Assembly (NCBI GenBank): GCA_905192805.1
Contig: CAJJMF010000005.1
Coordinates: forward strand, 1 to 29,068
DNA: 29,068 bases
From: an uncultured Sutterella sp.
GTDB lineage: Bacteria; Pseudomonadota; Gammaproteobacteria; Burkholderiales; Burkholderiaceae_F
Direction of reading: 5' to 3'
The position numbers and the translations under genes were made by a program. The notes under the pieces were generated by a model that had not been told where the DNA came from, made no database searches, and saw nothing but the letters and a program-made list of their open reading frames with translations. Below are positions 7,727 through 15,937 of this stretch, piece after piece (position 1 is the first letter of the stretch; each line of letters starts with the position of its first letter).

Positions 7727-7756
7727 TTGCTTTTCGTTTGAGTGTTATGCTAAGAT
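7727..7756 (+). promoter_or_regulatory. Candidate promoter of the riboswitch-transporter transcript
   Basis: -35 TTGCTT (7727-7732) and -10 TAAGAT (7751-7756) with an 18-base spacer. The predicted start near 7763 falls just before the 5' strand of riboswitch helix P1. The match to consensus is only moderate. Confidence 0.4.
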
Positions 7757-7767
7757 TTGCCCAACGT

Positions 7768-7841
7768 AATCTACGGGACTGACGGAAGCAAAGTGGAATC
7801 GACCACGTGGACCGTAGATTTTTCATGCCGACCGTCTGGGC
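7768..7841 (+). ncRNA. ZTP (pfl) riboswitch aptamer
   Basis: All landmarks of the ZTP/ZMP riboswitch are present. Helix P1 is nine perfect pairs (7768-7776 aatctacgg with 7812-7820). The conserved gactgacggaa segment is at 7777-7787. P2 is GUGG/CCAC (7793-7796 with 7803-7806). A linker leads to the second subdomain gccgaccgtctgggca at 7827-7842, with P3 GCC/GGC. The pseudoknot is exact: gacgg 7781-7785 complements ccgtc 7832-7836. ZTP riboswitches sense the purine intermediate ZMP/ZTP, which builds up when 10-formyl-tetrahydrofolate is short, and usually turn on one-carbon or purine genes. Here the downstream gene is a transporter. Confidence 0.93.
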
Positions 7842-7867
7842 AAGGGACTCTACCTTCTCAGGCGGTT
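7830..7867 (+). promoter_or_regulatory. Possible anti-aptamer hairpin of the riboswitch expression platform
   Basis: Bases 7830-7840 (gaccgtctggg) can pair with 7857-7867 (ctcaggcggtt) in an 11-pair helix with three G-U pairs. It would take up the pseudoknot strand ccgtc and P3. No strong T run follows (tttgtcg), so the output could be translational or a weak terminator. No clear sequestration of the ggag at 7913-7916 is seen. Confidence 0.45.
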
Positions 7868-7924
7868 TGTCGTCTCTGAGGCACGTTCCCCTCATGTTCT
7901 GAATGAAACTTTGGAGATTTACGC

Positions 7925-9205
7925 ATGAAAAAGAAGAATCGCTGGTGTACTGCTTTGGCTGCCGTCGGTATTCACATATGTATCGGCAGTGTGTACGCCT
8001 GGAGTGTGCTCACCAAGCCAGTGATGGCTGCCCTTGGACTCACCTTGAGTCAGACAACGTGGGCTTTTTCGATCGCCATTCTCTTTTTAGGGATGTCGGC
8101 GGGTTTCTTAGGCGGTATCGTTGAACGTATGGGCCCCTCGATTTCGGGGATTGTCTCGGCCGTCTTTTTCTGTTCGGGTCTAATTGGTACGGGGCTGGCA
8201 GTACACTTCCAGTCGCCCGTGATGCTCTACCTCTTCTATGGTGTGATTGGTGGTATTGGCCTTGGGATTGGCTACATCACACCGGTTTCCACCTTAGTCA
8301 AATGGTTCCCTGAACACCGTGGGTTTGCCACAGGGCTCGCCATTATGGGCTTTGGTTTTGCGTCGCTGATCGCTGGCCCCTTAATGCGCTACTTAACCGA
8401 TACCTACGGGTTACAAGAAAACTTCTTCATCTTAGGGGTGGCGTACTTCATCATCATTACGCTCTCGGCCCTTTACTTACGCGCTCCCGTGCGTGGCGAA
8501 ATTCCGGTGTTGTTAGAAGACGTGATTGCCCGCGCGAAAACGACAGCTGTGAAGCGTCGTAAACTCATGGCCCCGTCGCTCACCCGTGGTCAGGCCATGC
8601 GTACGTGGAAGTGGTATGCCCTCTGGTGGATCTTCTTTACCAACATTACGTGCGGTATTGGTTTATTAGCCGTGGCCTCGCCCATGGCGCAGGAAGTCAT
8701 CGGAATGACGCCTGCGCAAGCCGCATCGCTCGTCGGGATCATTGGGATTGTGAATGGCGCCGGCCGTATCGTTTGGTCGACGGTGTCGGACTGGTTAGGC
8801 CGCGGTCTCACGTACATGGTCTTCTTTGCGTTGGAAGTCTGGGCGTTCTGGCAACTCTCCATCACGACCGAAGGGTTGATGTTCCAGTTCCTTGTGTTAG
8901 CCATCATCTCGACCTATGGCGGTGGGTTTGCTTGTATGCCTGCCTACATTACGGACATCTTTGGCGTACGCCAGTTGGCCGCGATCCATGGCTCGATTTT
9001 GACGGCTTGGGGGATGGCGGGGATTGCTGGTCCCGTGATCTTAGCGATTTTGAAAGAAAACACCGGTGGCTACGACACGACCTTGCATTTGTTTGCTGGT
9101 ATGTTTGTGCTTGCCTTGATTGTGGCTACGATGCTCCACTTGGGTAACCTCAAAGATCGTAAGACCTGGGCTTTGGACAATCAGGTGCACCAGCCCCAGC
9201 ATTAA
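7925..9205 (+). CDS. MFS transporter of the oxalate:formate antiporter (OFA) family
   Basis: 426 residues with about 12 hydrophobic segments. The N-terminus (RWCTALAAVGIHICIGSVYAW) is typical of OFA-family MFS proteins such as OxlT and E. coli YhjX. GAGRIVWSTVSDWLGR in the second half is the MFS loop, with an Arg that corresponds to the substrate Arg of OxlT helix 8. The helix-11 region where OxlT has its essential Lys355 reads LTAWGMAG, apparently Trp, so oxalate itself may not be the substrate. A ggag Shine-Dalgarno sits 8 bases before the ATG. The gene is preceded by a ZTP riboswitch and followed by its own terminator, so it is a single-gene unit. Regulation suggests a substrate tied to one-carbon supply (for instance formate); this is inference. 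Confidence 0.88.
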   Translation: MKKKNRWCTALAAVGIHICIGSVYAWSVLTKPVMAALGLTLSQTTWAFSIAILFLGMSAGFLGGIVERMGPSISGIVSAVFFCSGLIGTGLAVHFQSPVMLYLFYGVIGGIGLGIGYITPVSTLVKWFPEHRGFATGLAIMGFGFASLIAGPLMRYLTDTYGLQENFFILGVAYFIIITLSALYLRAPVRGEIPVLLEDVIARAKTTAVKRRKLMAPSLTRGQAMRTWKWYALWWIFFTNITCGIGLLAVASPMAQEVIGMTPAQAASLVGIIGIVNGAGRIVWSTVSDWLGRGLTYMVFFALEVWAFWQLSITTEGLMFQFLVLAIISTYGGGFACMPAYITDIFGVRQLAAIHGSILTAWGMAGIAGPVILAILKENTGGYDTTLHLFAGMFVLALIVATMLHLGNLKDRKTWALDNQVHQPQH

Positions 9206-9233
9206 TGACTAAGCCTTAATTCACCAAAAGATG

Positions 9234-9274
9234 AGGGCTCTGTCAGAAGTTAATCTTCAGGACAGAGCCCTTTC
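9234..9274. terminator. Bidirectional terminator between the MFS and autotransporter genes
   Basis: agggctctgtc (9234-9244) pairs perfectly with gacagagccct (9261-9271), and an inner gaag/cttc extends the stem. T-rich ttcgtt follows on the plus strand. It lies between converging genes and can serve both. Confidence 0.8.
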
Positions 9275-9297
9275 GTTATGCGCTCAAAGCGAGCTCG

Positions 9298-12200
9298 TTA
9301 GAAGCGGTACTTAACTGTAGCGCTGATACCATTGGAGGTCACCGTACTGCCATAAGCGCCTTCGTAATTGATGGAAAGCGATGTGGACGGTGTAAGTTGA
9401 GCATCGACGCCCAGACCGAGTGTAAAGAGGTTCGTTAAGTGACGAGCCTCCAAAGTGCCCAGTTTTTCGCCACTTGCAAAGAAGGTAGCGCGGGGATGCG
9501 TATCACCGTAGAAGTGATTCCAAGCGATATTGCCAGTGACCTTCATCGGTAGGCTACCCACTGTCCATGGTAGTGCACCACGAACCCCGACCGTACTCAC
9601 GGCTAGGTCGCGAGTAGCGTTATCGGTATGGAGCGAAATACTGCCAACCGTTTCATCCAAATCACTGCTACGCGTATGCATCCAAGCCATACCCACATAC
9701 GGCTCTAACCGGAAGCTCGACTGGTTGAATCCTAACCAACTGATTTCAGCGTAAACTTCATGGACATTAGTGTGACCGTCTAATTGACTCAAACCATGCA
9801 ACGTATTGATTTGCAAGGCACGGGTTGTGTCCGTATCGAGGCGGGAGTATGTCCAACCTGCTTGGAACCCAATGGTGTCATTCACGGTCGCTAAGCCATA
9901 AAGCCCTAAATGAAGGTCATTACTCTTCACTTTACTCGTATGGGCTTTATTTTCCGTTTGACCACCACCAATGAAGGCCCCAATCGAGGTGTTCGTGGTG
10001 GGGGCGATTTCGGCACCCATGAGCCCCGCATAGAAGTCACTATCCAGGTCATCCCCTGTTTGTCCTAACGTGGACCAATGACCCATACCAGTGACCCACA
10101 GTTGAGCACGACTCGAGGGCAGACTCACGCGTTCGCCAGAGAGTCCCAGCGCCGTGTTTTTCACGGTTTGGGTGAGGCTGAGTGTATTCACCACATTAGC
10201 ATTGGATGCATTAAGCAACGTTTCGTCGCCTAAGGACTCGAATGTGGCTCTCATGTCCGCTTGGTTAGCACTCAAAAGCGTGTTGAAGAGTTCACTATCC
10301 GGATTAGCTTCGATATGGTTAGCAATGTCAACACCGTTGGCATTGTTAGCGTAACTCGCCATTGTGTGGGTGGTATCACGACTTAAAGTACCCGTTAACG
10401 TGCTTCCCGTTCGCGTGACTTCGCTCGTAAAGAGGGCGTAATCATTGGTGGTGTTGAGCGTTTCCGTGGTCGCTGGTTCTGCCGCAGCACGCAAAGCACG
10501 GCGTACTCGTGCTTGAGGTTGCGTGGGTGTCGTGTCCCCAATCTGAATGTCAGAGGCTTCTAACGTCGTCGTTAAGGTCCCTGTGGTATACGCCTCTTTG
10601 AGTTGCTCAGGGTTATCCAAACGCAACGTCACCTTGGCGTTTTTCGCTAAGGTGAGTTTCCCTGCCGTGGTTTCCTGCCCGAGTGTCAGCAATAACGTGC
10701 CTTGATCTTTCACCGTGATATCGACACTATGGGTGGCATCGTCACGATGACTGAGTTCACCTTTCTGGGTGAGCGTGTCTTGATATTGAGACAGTAACCC
10801 AAATGAGCCACCCTCAACAATGACATGACCATTGGCACTGCCGGTATTGACGTTATTGGCCCCGAAGGATTCGCTAAAGCCTAACAACGTCCCCGCCTTA
10901 ACCGTGGTGTCCCCTTGGTAGGTGTTGTCACCAGTGAGTACCAGTGTCCCAGCCCCGTCTTTAATCAGTGCTCCGTTGTAGCCATTCGTATCCAGTTTGG
11001 CTTGGATGGCTTGAGCACGTTTTTCCCAATACGTTTTACGCCAGGCAGCGGCATCGTTAGAATCGATACTGGAGTCGGCGATATTCGGTAACGGATTGTC
11101 GGTAGTGAGGATATAAGGATCGGCCTCAAGGTTCGTGCCGTTTTCGGTGTGTTCCATCCAGGCCAGATCTTCGGCTTTTCGAGCATCGAGGGCTTTTTGC
11201 GAAATATCGTTTGTCCACACATCAAGCGAGCCCGCGGACAGGTCATAGGCAAACGTTCCTAAGAGCTGAGCGGGACCGTACATGCCTTTTTGCAGATCAG
11301 GCACACCCCAACCGTAGCGTACATCTGGCACACCGTCTTCGGCAGTCCAATGATTAAAGACCGTTCCATCAGGATTAGTATGACTCGCCGTCGTCAGTAA
11401 CACGTCACGCACTTGCACGGCACTCATTTCTGGGTAGCGCGACATTAACACCGCCATAGCGCCACTCACGTGGGGAGCTGCCATAGAGGTGCCACCCCAA
11501 GCAGCGTAGCCTGGGTCGCCAATGGCACTGCCTTCTTCGACATCGACATAGTGATCGTCGACTACGGTACTACTATAGATTTTCTTCCCAGGGGCAACCA
11601 CTGTCCACCACTTCGCATTACCCGCTTCGTTGAAATTGTCGACGAGTTCATAGTGCGTGGCGTCAACCTGAGCGAGCCCAGCGACGGCAATCCAATGGGA
11701 TTCCGCTTCTGGGTTGAAGTAAGGATAGAGGGGACGGTGATAGGGCATGGCAAAGTTTCGATTGCCCGTCGTAATCACCTGAACGACCTGGGTGTCCTTC
11801 ACCGCATCCCATGCGGCATCAACGAAAGTTTTGCCGCCAGCGTATTGCTTCTGGAATAAGAAATATTCGTATTCGGTTTGAGCGGTTGTGTCGGTCGCAT
11901 AAGAGACACTTTGCGTATTAATGCGCAGATTGGTCCCGAAGGAATTGTTGATCACCCCACCACGCTTGGTTCCGTTCGCTTTAACGAGGTCTTGAGCGAG
12001 AGCACTCCAGGCGGTGTAGAAATAACCATAGTCTTGGAACGGACCATAATTCGTATTGTCCGTGCCCCCTGTGTTGCCGACCCACACATCGGCTCCCCAC
12101 GCGACACCGTGGAATTCACTGCCATCACGATTGGCTCCGACGGTTCCGGTCACGTGAGTACCGTGGCTGTCGTTGCGTTGGCCGATGAAATTACCATCCA

Positions 12201-12687
12201 TGTCAAAGGCTTCGCCTTTTTCGTAGTTACCATTGCCAAAGACATCGGTAATGCCAGGGACTTCCGTTTGATAACGATTCCCGGTGCTCGTGTAGGTCCC
12301 TTGAGCACGGGAAGCGTGGAAACGTTGACCCGCTAATTCGGGGTGTTTTTGTAAAAGGGCACCGGAGTCCATGACACCCACGGCGGTGTTTTGTCCATGA
12401 AAGCCTAATGCGTAGGCACTTGAGGCGTTCATGGCGGTTAAACCCCAATCTTTCTGGTATTCCGCAGATTCCCATGACGTGCTGGCACTGGCCACATCAG
12501 TCGTAGTGCTAGCCACCGTTCCGTTTTCCACATAGCTGGCTTCACTGACGGTACTTAAGCCGAGTAGGGCAACCGCCAATAGGGTCAAAGCTCCTTTGGC
12601 ACTACGGACATGCGAGCGGTGGTGTTCGTCGGTGACAACAAAACAATGCCGTTCCGGACTCCACTGCGTTTTGAAAATGCGATTCAT
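9298..12687 (-). CDS. Subtilisin-like serine protease autotransporter (type Va)
   Basis: 1129 residues from the chosen ATG. An in-frame ATG 18 bases upstream (12705) is rejected because GAGGAG sits about 8 bases before 12687 and MNRIFKTQW opens a classic extended signal peptide (ESPR, about 1-26). This is followed by a hydrophobic core and likely cleavage after Ala50 (VSEA/SYVE). An S8 protease domain follows, with Asp107 (VMDSG), His175 (DSHGTHVTG) and Ser401 (GGTSMAAPH). A passenger-associated repeat (GAGTLVLTGDNTYQG) lies near 575-604. The C-terminal beta-barrel covers about 862-1129, ends in KYRF and carries the terminal Phe read by BamA. It resembles surface subtilases such as NalP and SphB1, which process other surface proteins. 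Substrates are unknown; the adhesin at the left edge is one possibility. All catalytic residues are intact. Confidence 0.95.
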   Translation of the reverse strand: MNRIFKTQWSPERHCFVVTDEHHRSHVRSAKGALTLLAVALLGLSTVSEASYVENGTVASTTTDVASASTSWESAEYQKDWGLTAMNASSAYALGFHGQNTAVGVMDSGALLQKHPELAGQRFHASRAQGTYTSTGNRYQTEVPGITDVFGNGNYEKGEAFDMDGNFIGQRNDSHGTHVTGTVGANRDGSEFHGVAWGADVWVGNTGGTDNTNYGPFQDYGYFYTAWSALAQDLVKANGTKRGGVINNSFGTNLRINTQSVSYATDTTAQTEYEYFLFQKQYAGGKTFVDAAWDAVKDTQVVQVITTGNRNFAMPYHRPLYPYFNPEAESHWIAVAGLAQVDATHYELVDNFNEAGNAKWWTVVAPGKKIYSSTVVDDHYVDVEEGSAIGDPGYAAWGGTSMAAPHVSGAMAVLMSRYPEMSAVQVRDVLLTTASHTNPDGTVFNHWTAEDGVPDVRYGWGVPDLQKGMYGPAQLLGTFAYDLSAGSLDVWTNDISQKALDARKAEDLAWMEHTENGTNLEADPYILTTDNPLPNIADSSIDSNDAAAWRKTYWEKRAQAIQAKLDTNGYNGALIKDGAGTLVLTGDNTYQGDTTVKAGTLLGFSESFGANNVNTGSANGHVIVEGGSFGLLSQYQDTLTQKGELSHRDDATHSVDITVKDQGTLLLTLGQETTAGKLTLAKNAKVTLRLDNPEQLKEAYTTGTLTTTLEASDIQIGDTTPTQPQARVRRALRAAAEPATTETLNTTNDYALFTSEVTRTGSTLTGTLSRDTTHTMASYANNANGVDIANHIEANPDSELFNTLLSANQADMRATFESLGDETLLNASNANVVNTLSLTQTVKNTALGLSGERVSLPSSRAQLWVTGMGHWSTLGQTGDDLDSDFYAGLMGAEIAPTTNTSIGAFIGGGQTENKAHTSKVKSNDLHLGLYGLATVNDTIGFQAGWTYSRLDTDTTRALQINTLHGLSQLDGHTNVHEVYAEISWLGFNQSSFRLEPYVGMAWMHTRSSDLDETVGSISLHTDNATRDLAVSTVGVRGALPWTVGSLPMKVTGNIAWNHFYGDTHPRATFFASGEKLGTLEARHLTNLFTLGLGVDAQLTPSTSLSINYEGAYGSTVTSNGISATVKYRF

Positions 12688-12754
12688 AGTTTTGCTCCTC
12701 AACAAAACAAAAGTTGCTTGGAAAGTCTCTTTTTGTCGTAAAGAAACTTTGACG

Positions 12755-12760
12755 AGTATA
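12755..12760 (-). promoter_or_regulatory. Possible -10 of the autotransporter gene
   Basis: TATACT on the minus strand, about 68 bases upstream of the start, in an AT-rich tract (12770-12840). No good -35 is seen at standard spacing. Confidence 0.35.
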
Positions 12761-13166
12761 CCCTTATTACCTAGTAAAATTGTTTTTAATCAACCTAAGT
12801 AAGATATAAACATTAAGCAAAAAGAATTAATTTTTACCATATCTATGAGGAGCGACATTGATTGCTCGATCTATGGTGGCATTTTTGATGGCTTTAGTGG
12901 TTAATCCCAATAGGGAAAATGCTGAGTAAGCTACAAGAAGTCACGACCGTTTCCAGTCGAAGTTAGTGCATGGGATTAGGCGGGTGGGAAAGGGATTTTT
13001 AGGGAATAGCTGTCCGGCGAAGGTTGAGGACGCCCCTATTTAGGGGATTTGGATTAAACCTATACCGCTTTCTGAGAGGTGAAGGTGAAAAAAACACCCG
13101 GGTTGCGTTATTATGGACGAAAGTTTTTTCCTCGATCCTAGTCAGTGGGAGAACCCTGTGCACCTT

Positions 13167-13196
13167 TTGATTCCCAAATGGGACCAAAGTGATAAC
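13167..13196 (+). promoter_or_regulatory. Possible fimV promoter
   Basis: -35 TTGATT (13167-13172) and -10 GATAAC (13191-13196) with an 18-base spacer, about 57 bases before the fimV start. A small inverted repeat (tccca-aa-tggga, 13172-13183) lies in the spacer. Confidence 0.3.
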
Positions 13197-13252
13197 GCCA
13201 GAATAAAAAACAGTTCACTAGGATAGAGTTTTCGCTCATATGGAATTGACCG

Positions 13253-15919
13253 ATGCGATCCAATACTTTGCTCAAGCGTGCATTATCGTTAGCTATTTTC
13301 GCCATGAGTTCCGCGGTAGGAGCGGTCTCGCTCGGCGACTTAACGGTGTTAAGCCATCCTGGCGAACCCATGGAGGCCACGCTCAAGATTGAAGACCTCG
13401 ACTTAACGATTTCCCCCCTATTGGTGCGAGTTGCACCCCCAGCCACCTACATGCGTGTCGGGGTGAACTGGCCTCAACAAGTTCAAGATTTAAAGTTAGT
13501 CCGTGATGGCTCCAGTAATGCCATCCAAGTGAAAGTCATTGGCACGAAGCCAATCGATGCTCAAAGTTTCCCGTTGTTAATCGAACTCAATGCTGGTGGC
13601 AAGATTTCGGTTCGTAATTACCAAATCGTCAGCAAAAATGGTCGCTTCCATGTGTTGGAAGGCCATACGGCTCCGAGTCTGAGTGGGGCAGCGTTGGCAA
13701 CAGCCCCCACCATTCCGGTCGTGCCGTTGGGCGACGCGCATAAAGCGGCACTCACACCGAGTAACCAAGATAGTCAGAGTGTCGCACAGCAAGTGGCGCA
13801 AGCAAAAGCCAATTCGAAGACACACACCAAGATCGAACAACGACCGCTCGACGGGCGTCCGATGATGAAGGACGTCAAGAAAGTGGACGCCAAAGCCAGC
13901 GTTGAGAAGGACGACAAGCTCCCGCTCGTTAACGACTCCAAACCCGTTCCGGTTCCGAGTATGTTGGAACCGAAGCTTCCCACCAATGTCCGTACGGTGA
14001 AAAAGACGGCGCCCCGTAAGCAGCGGGCTCCGGAAATCGTACGTCAGTATGTGGCATTGAATGGCTTTGATGCCTCCCAGCCCTTTAAGGTCCAAAAGAG
14101 TATGACGCTCTGGTCGGTGGCCAAACTTTATTGGCCAAGCTACCGTGGGGCTACGCTCGAGCAGTTGTTGATTGCCTTCCGCGACCACAACCCGAACAGT
14201 TTCGAAAAGGGTGATCCGAATGTGCTCTTAAATGGAGCCATCCTGAATCCGCCAAGCATGGAAGATGTGTTTGACATCGAACCTCAGGAGGCTTTCCGTT
14301 TGATCCACGGGGCCAACACCCCGGTGCCGCCTCCGACGCAAAATCTGATTGATGCCCAGAAAGTCTCGAATACGTTAGCTGGATCCGTGGCGGATGCGCA
14401 GGACGCCGTGCGTACGGAAGGTAAGTCCGAAACAGACATTACCCAAGCGGGCCGTGCCACGCTCGAAAGCGGTAAGAGCTTGATGACCCAGACGGATGCT
14501 GCCGTGGGTCAGGTCGTGGAAGCCACCAAGGAAACGATTGAAAAAGCGGCCGAAGAGAAATTAGTGGGCACGACGGAAACAGAAGCTGTCCCCACAACGA
14601 CCCCACCGAGCACGGATGCTACGTCGGGGGGCCAACCCAATACGCCCGTTCCGGTTACGATGGCCGCGAGCGTGAGCACCGCTGAAACCCCGGCCCCACA
14701 GGTGACCGTCACCGACAATACGGTGCAGGCCAGTGTGGCGACTCAAGACGGTAAGGTGGAACAGGTTCCCGTGCCCGCGGATGACGTGGCGGATGCCACG
14801 ACGGCTGGGTTAGCCCAAGGGAAGTCCCTCGAAGAAGCCCAGGCGATGAAGACCGAAGTCGCGCAAGACGCCGTGGCTGCGAAGCAAAGTGAAACGACAA
14901 AGGCCGTGAAGCAGAACACCGAGTCGCATGAGAAACCGGTCATCCTCGGCGCCAACAACGCTGGGACAACGCCCACGACGAGCGAAAACACAACGCTCAA
15001 TTCGTTGGTGACTGGGGAACCGAAGTTACCTTCCGACACGGCGAACGTAACGGCGAGTACGAGCTCCACACCGGAGGCTCCGAAGGCAGAGGTGAAAGAC
15101 GCGCCGGTGAGCACCCCTGCGAGCGAACCGGTTGTGAAGGAAGAGGCCAAAGCGACGGCGAGCGCTGCCCCTGCCAAGAGTACGACCGAAGAACCGACGC
15201 CATACTGGTGGGCGGGGATTGGTTTACTCGCCCTGTTACTCTTAGGGTGGTTTATCAAGACGCGTAAGAAAGACGAGGAACCCGAAGACGATCGTAAGCA
15301 GGGCGTGTTGGTGAAGACCGAGATAAAGCCCGCAACGGCCGCTCAGTTGAGTGCCGTGGAAAAGACGGTCGACGAAGCCGTGAAGAACGGAACCACCGCG
15401 GGGGCGATGGGGGTGGGCAGTATGGCCTACTCCGAAGCCTTACAAAAGGAATTAAAGCAAAACGAACCCTTGACGGTGGCGGTGGCGCCTGAACAGCCGT
15501 GGTTGGATCCCAACGACAAAGAATTGCCTCCCTTACCGGAGGATGCCAACACTGCCGCTGGCGACTTAGCCAAGCACGCAGAACAGACGCAAGCGCTGCT
15601 CGAAGAAGTGGATCTGAGTTTGGAGGCGGCGGCTGAGGACACGAAGGTGGCTCAAGCGGACGCACCTGCCCAAAAAGAACCGCCCGTTTCGAATAAAGAG
15701 ATGGCGCTTCAGGCCGCGCTCGAAGCGAAATACAATTTGGCGAAGTCCTTTGTCGGGATCGGAGCCGTGAACGAAGCGCTCGAACTCTTAGACGAAGTGC
15801 GTCGTCGTGGGACGGCCGATCAGCGTGCCCGTGCGATGGAATTGGCGGCCAGTATCCCCGCGAAAAAACTCCCCGAAGGGGAGGTCGCGTCGGATTCGAC
15901 CGATAAACCCATCGCGTAA
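13253..15919 (+). CDS. fimV: FimV/HubP-family polar organiser protein
   Basis: 888 residues. A signal peptide (1-24, cleavage about AVGA/VSLG) precedes the conserved FimV N-terminal domain (about 25-130, opening LGDLTVLSHPGEPMEA). A LysM-like, peptidoglycan-binding region follows at about 262-345 (RQYVALNGFD and TLWSVAKLYWP). Next is a long Ala/Thr/Pro/Lys-rich linker of low complexity. A single transmembrane helix (WWAGIGLLALLLLGWFI, about 650-668) leads to an acidic cytoplasmic part ending in the FimV C-terminal TPR-like motif (KYNLAKSFVGIGAVNEALELLDEV). FimV/HubP proteins mark cell poles and support type IV pili, chemotaxis or chromosome positioning. The gene immediately precedes truA, the usual betaproteobacterial position. 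No pilus genes are in the window, so its role here is open. The Shine-Dalgarno is weak (gga, 11 bases). Confidence 0.93.
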   Translation: MRSNTLLKRALSLAIFAMSSAVGAVSLGDLTVLSHPGEPMEATLKIEDLDLTISPLLVRVAPPATYMRVGVNWPQQVQDLKLVRDGSSNAIQVKVIGTKPIDAQSFPLLIELNAGGKISVRNYQIVSKNGRFHVLEGHTAPSLSGAALATAPTIPVVPLGDAHKAALTPSNQDSQSVAQQVAQAKANSKTHTKIEQRPLDGRPMMKDVKKVDAKASVEKDDKLPLVNDSKPVPVPSMLEPKLPTNVRTVKKTAPRKQRAPEIVRQYVALNGFDASQPFKVQKSMTLWSVAKLYWPSYRGATLEQLLIAFRDHNPNSFEKGDPNVLLNGAILNPPSMEDVFDIEPQEAFRLIHGANTPVPPPTQNLIDAQKVSNTLAGSVADAQDAVRTEGKSETDITQAGRATLESGKSLMTQTDAAVGQVVEATKETIEKAAEEKLVGTTETEAVPTTTPPSTDATSGGQPNTPVPVTMAASVSTAETPAPQVTVTDNTVQASVATQDGKVEQVPVPADDVADATTAGLAQGKSLEEAQAMKTEVAQDAVAAKQSETTKAVKQNTESHEKPVILGANNAGTTPTTSENTTLNSLVTGEPKLPSDTANVTASTSSTPEAPKAEVKDAPVSTPASEPVVKEEAKATASAAPAKSTTEEPTPYWWAGIGLLALLLLGWFIKTRKKDEEPEDDRKQGVLVKTEIKPATAAQLSAVEKTVDEAVKNGTTAGAMGVGSMAYSEALQKELKQNEPLTVAVAPEQPWLDPNDKELPPLPEDANTAAGDLAKHAEQTQALLEEVDLSLEAAAEDTKVAQADAPAQKEPPVSNKEMALQAALEAKYNLAKSFVGIGAVNEALELLDEVRRRGTADQRARAMELAASIPAKKLPEGEVASDSTDKPIA

Positions 15920-15937
15920 TGGAGTGTGGACGAGCCC

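Larger units (their letters stand above)
7543..7924 (+). other. 382-base intergenic region: rimO terminator, promoter, ZTP riboswitch leader
   Basis: The region holds the rimO terminator (7560-7595), an unassigned stretch at about 7600-7725, a likely promoter, the riboswitch aptamer (7768-7841) and an 83-base expression platform before the transporter start. No ORF within it looks real. Confidence 0.8.
12688..13252. other. 565-base divergent intergenic region between the autotransporter and fimV
   Basis: The left third is AT-rich and holds the autotransporter 5' leader and a likely -10. The middle (about 12840-13000) has only a 6-pair hairpin (gagcga/ttgctc near 12850) and no credible gene. 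The right end carries a possible fimV promoter. No tRNA, repeat array or insertion sequence remnant was seen. Confidence 0.6.

Noticed and set aside
8605..9147. 180-residue frame inside the MFS gene
   Set aside because: It is an out-of-frame shadow rich in Cys, Trp and His, with no start signal; the MFS frame is well supported.
12688..12705. Upstream ATG for the autotransporter
   Set aside because: The GAGGAG ribosome-binding site lies between this ATG and 12687, and the ESPR begins at 12687.
12840..12900. Hairpin and short ORF in the autotransporter-fimV gap
   Set aside because: The stem is only six pairs and the ORF 19 codons; neither stands out from background.
13033..13045. cccct-att-agggg inverted repeat upstream of fimV
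   Set aside because: It has a very short stem without a T run or a nearby gene end, so it is likely chance.
14743..15258. 171-residue minus-strand frame opposite fimV
   Set aside because: It is the complement of the low-complexity Ala/Thr/Lys linker of FimV; its apparent hydrophobic pattern comes from that composition.
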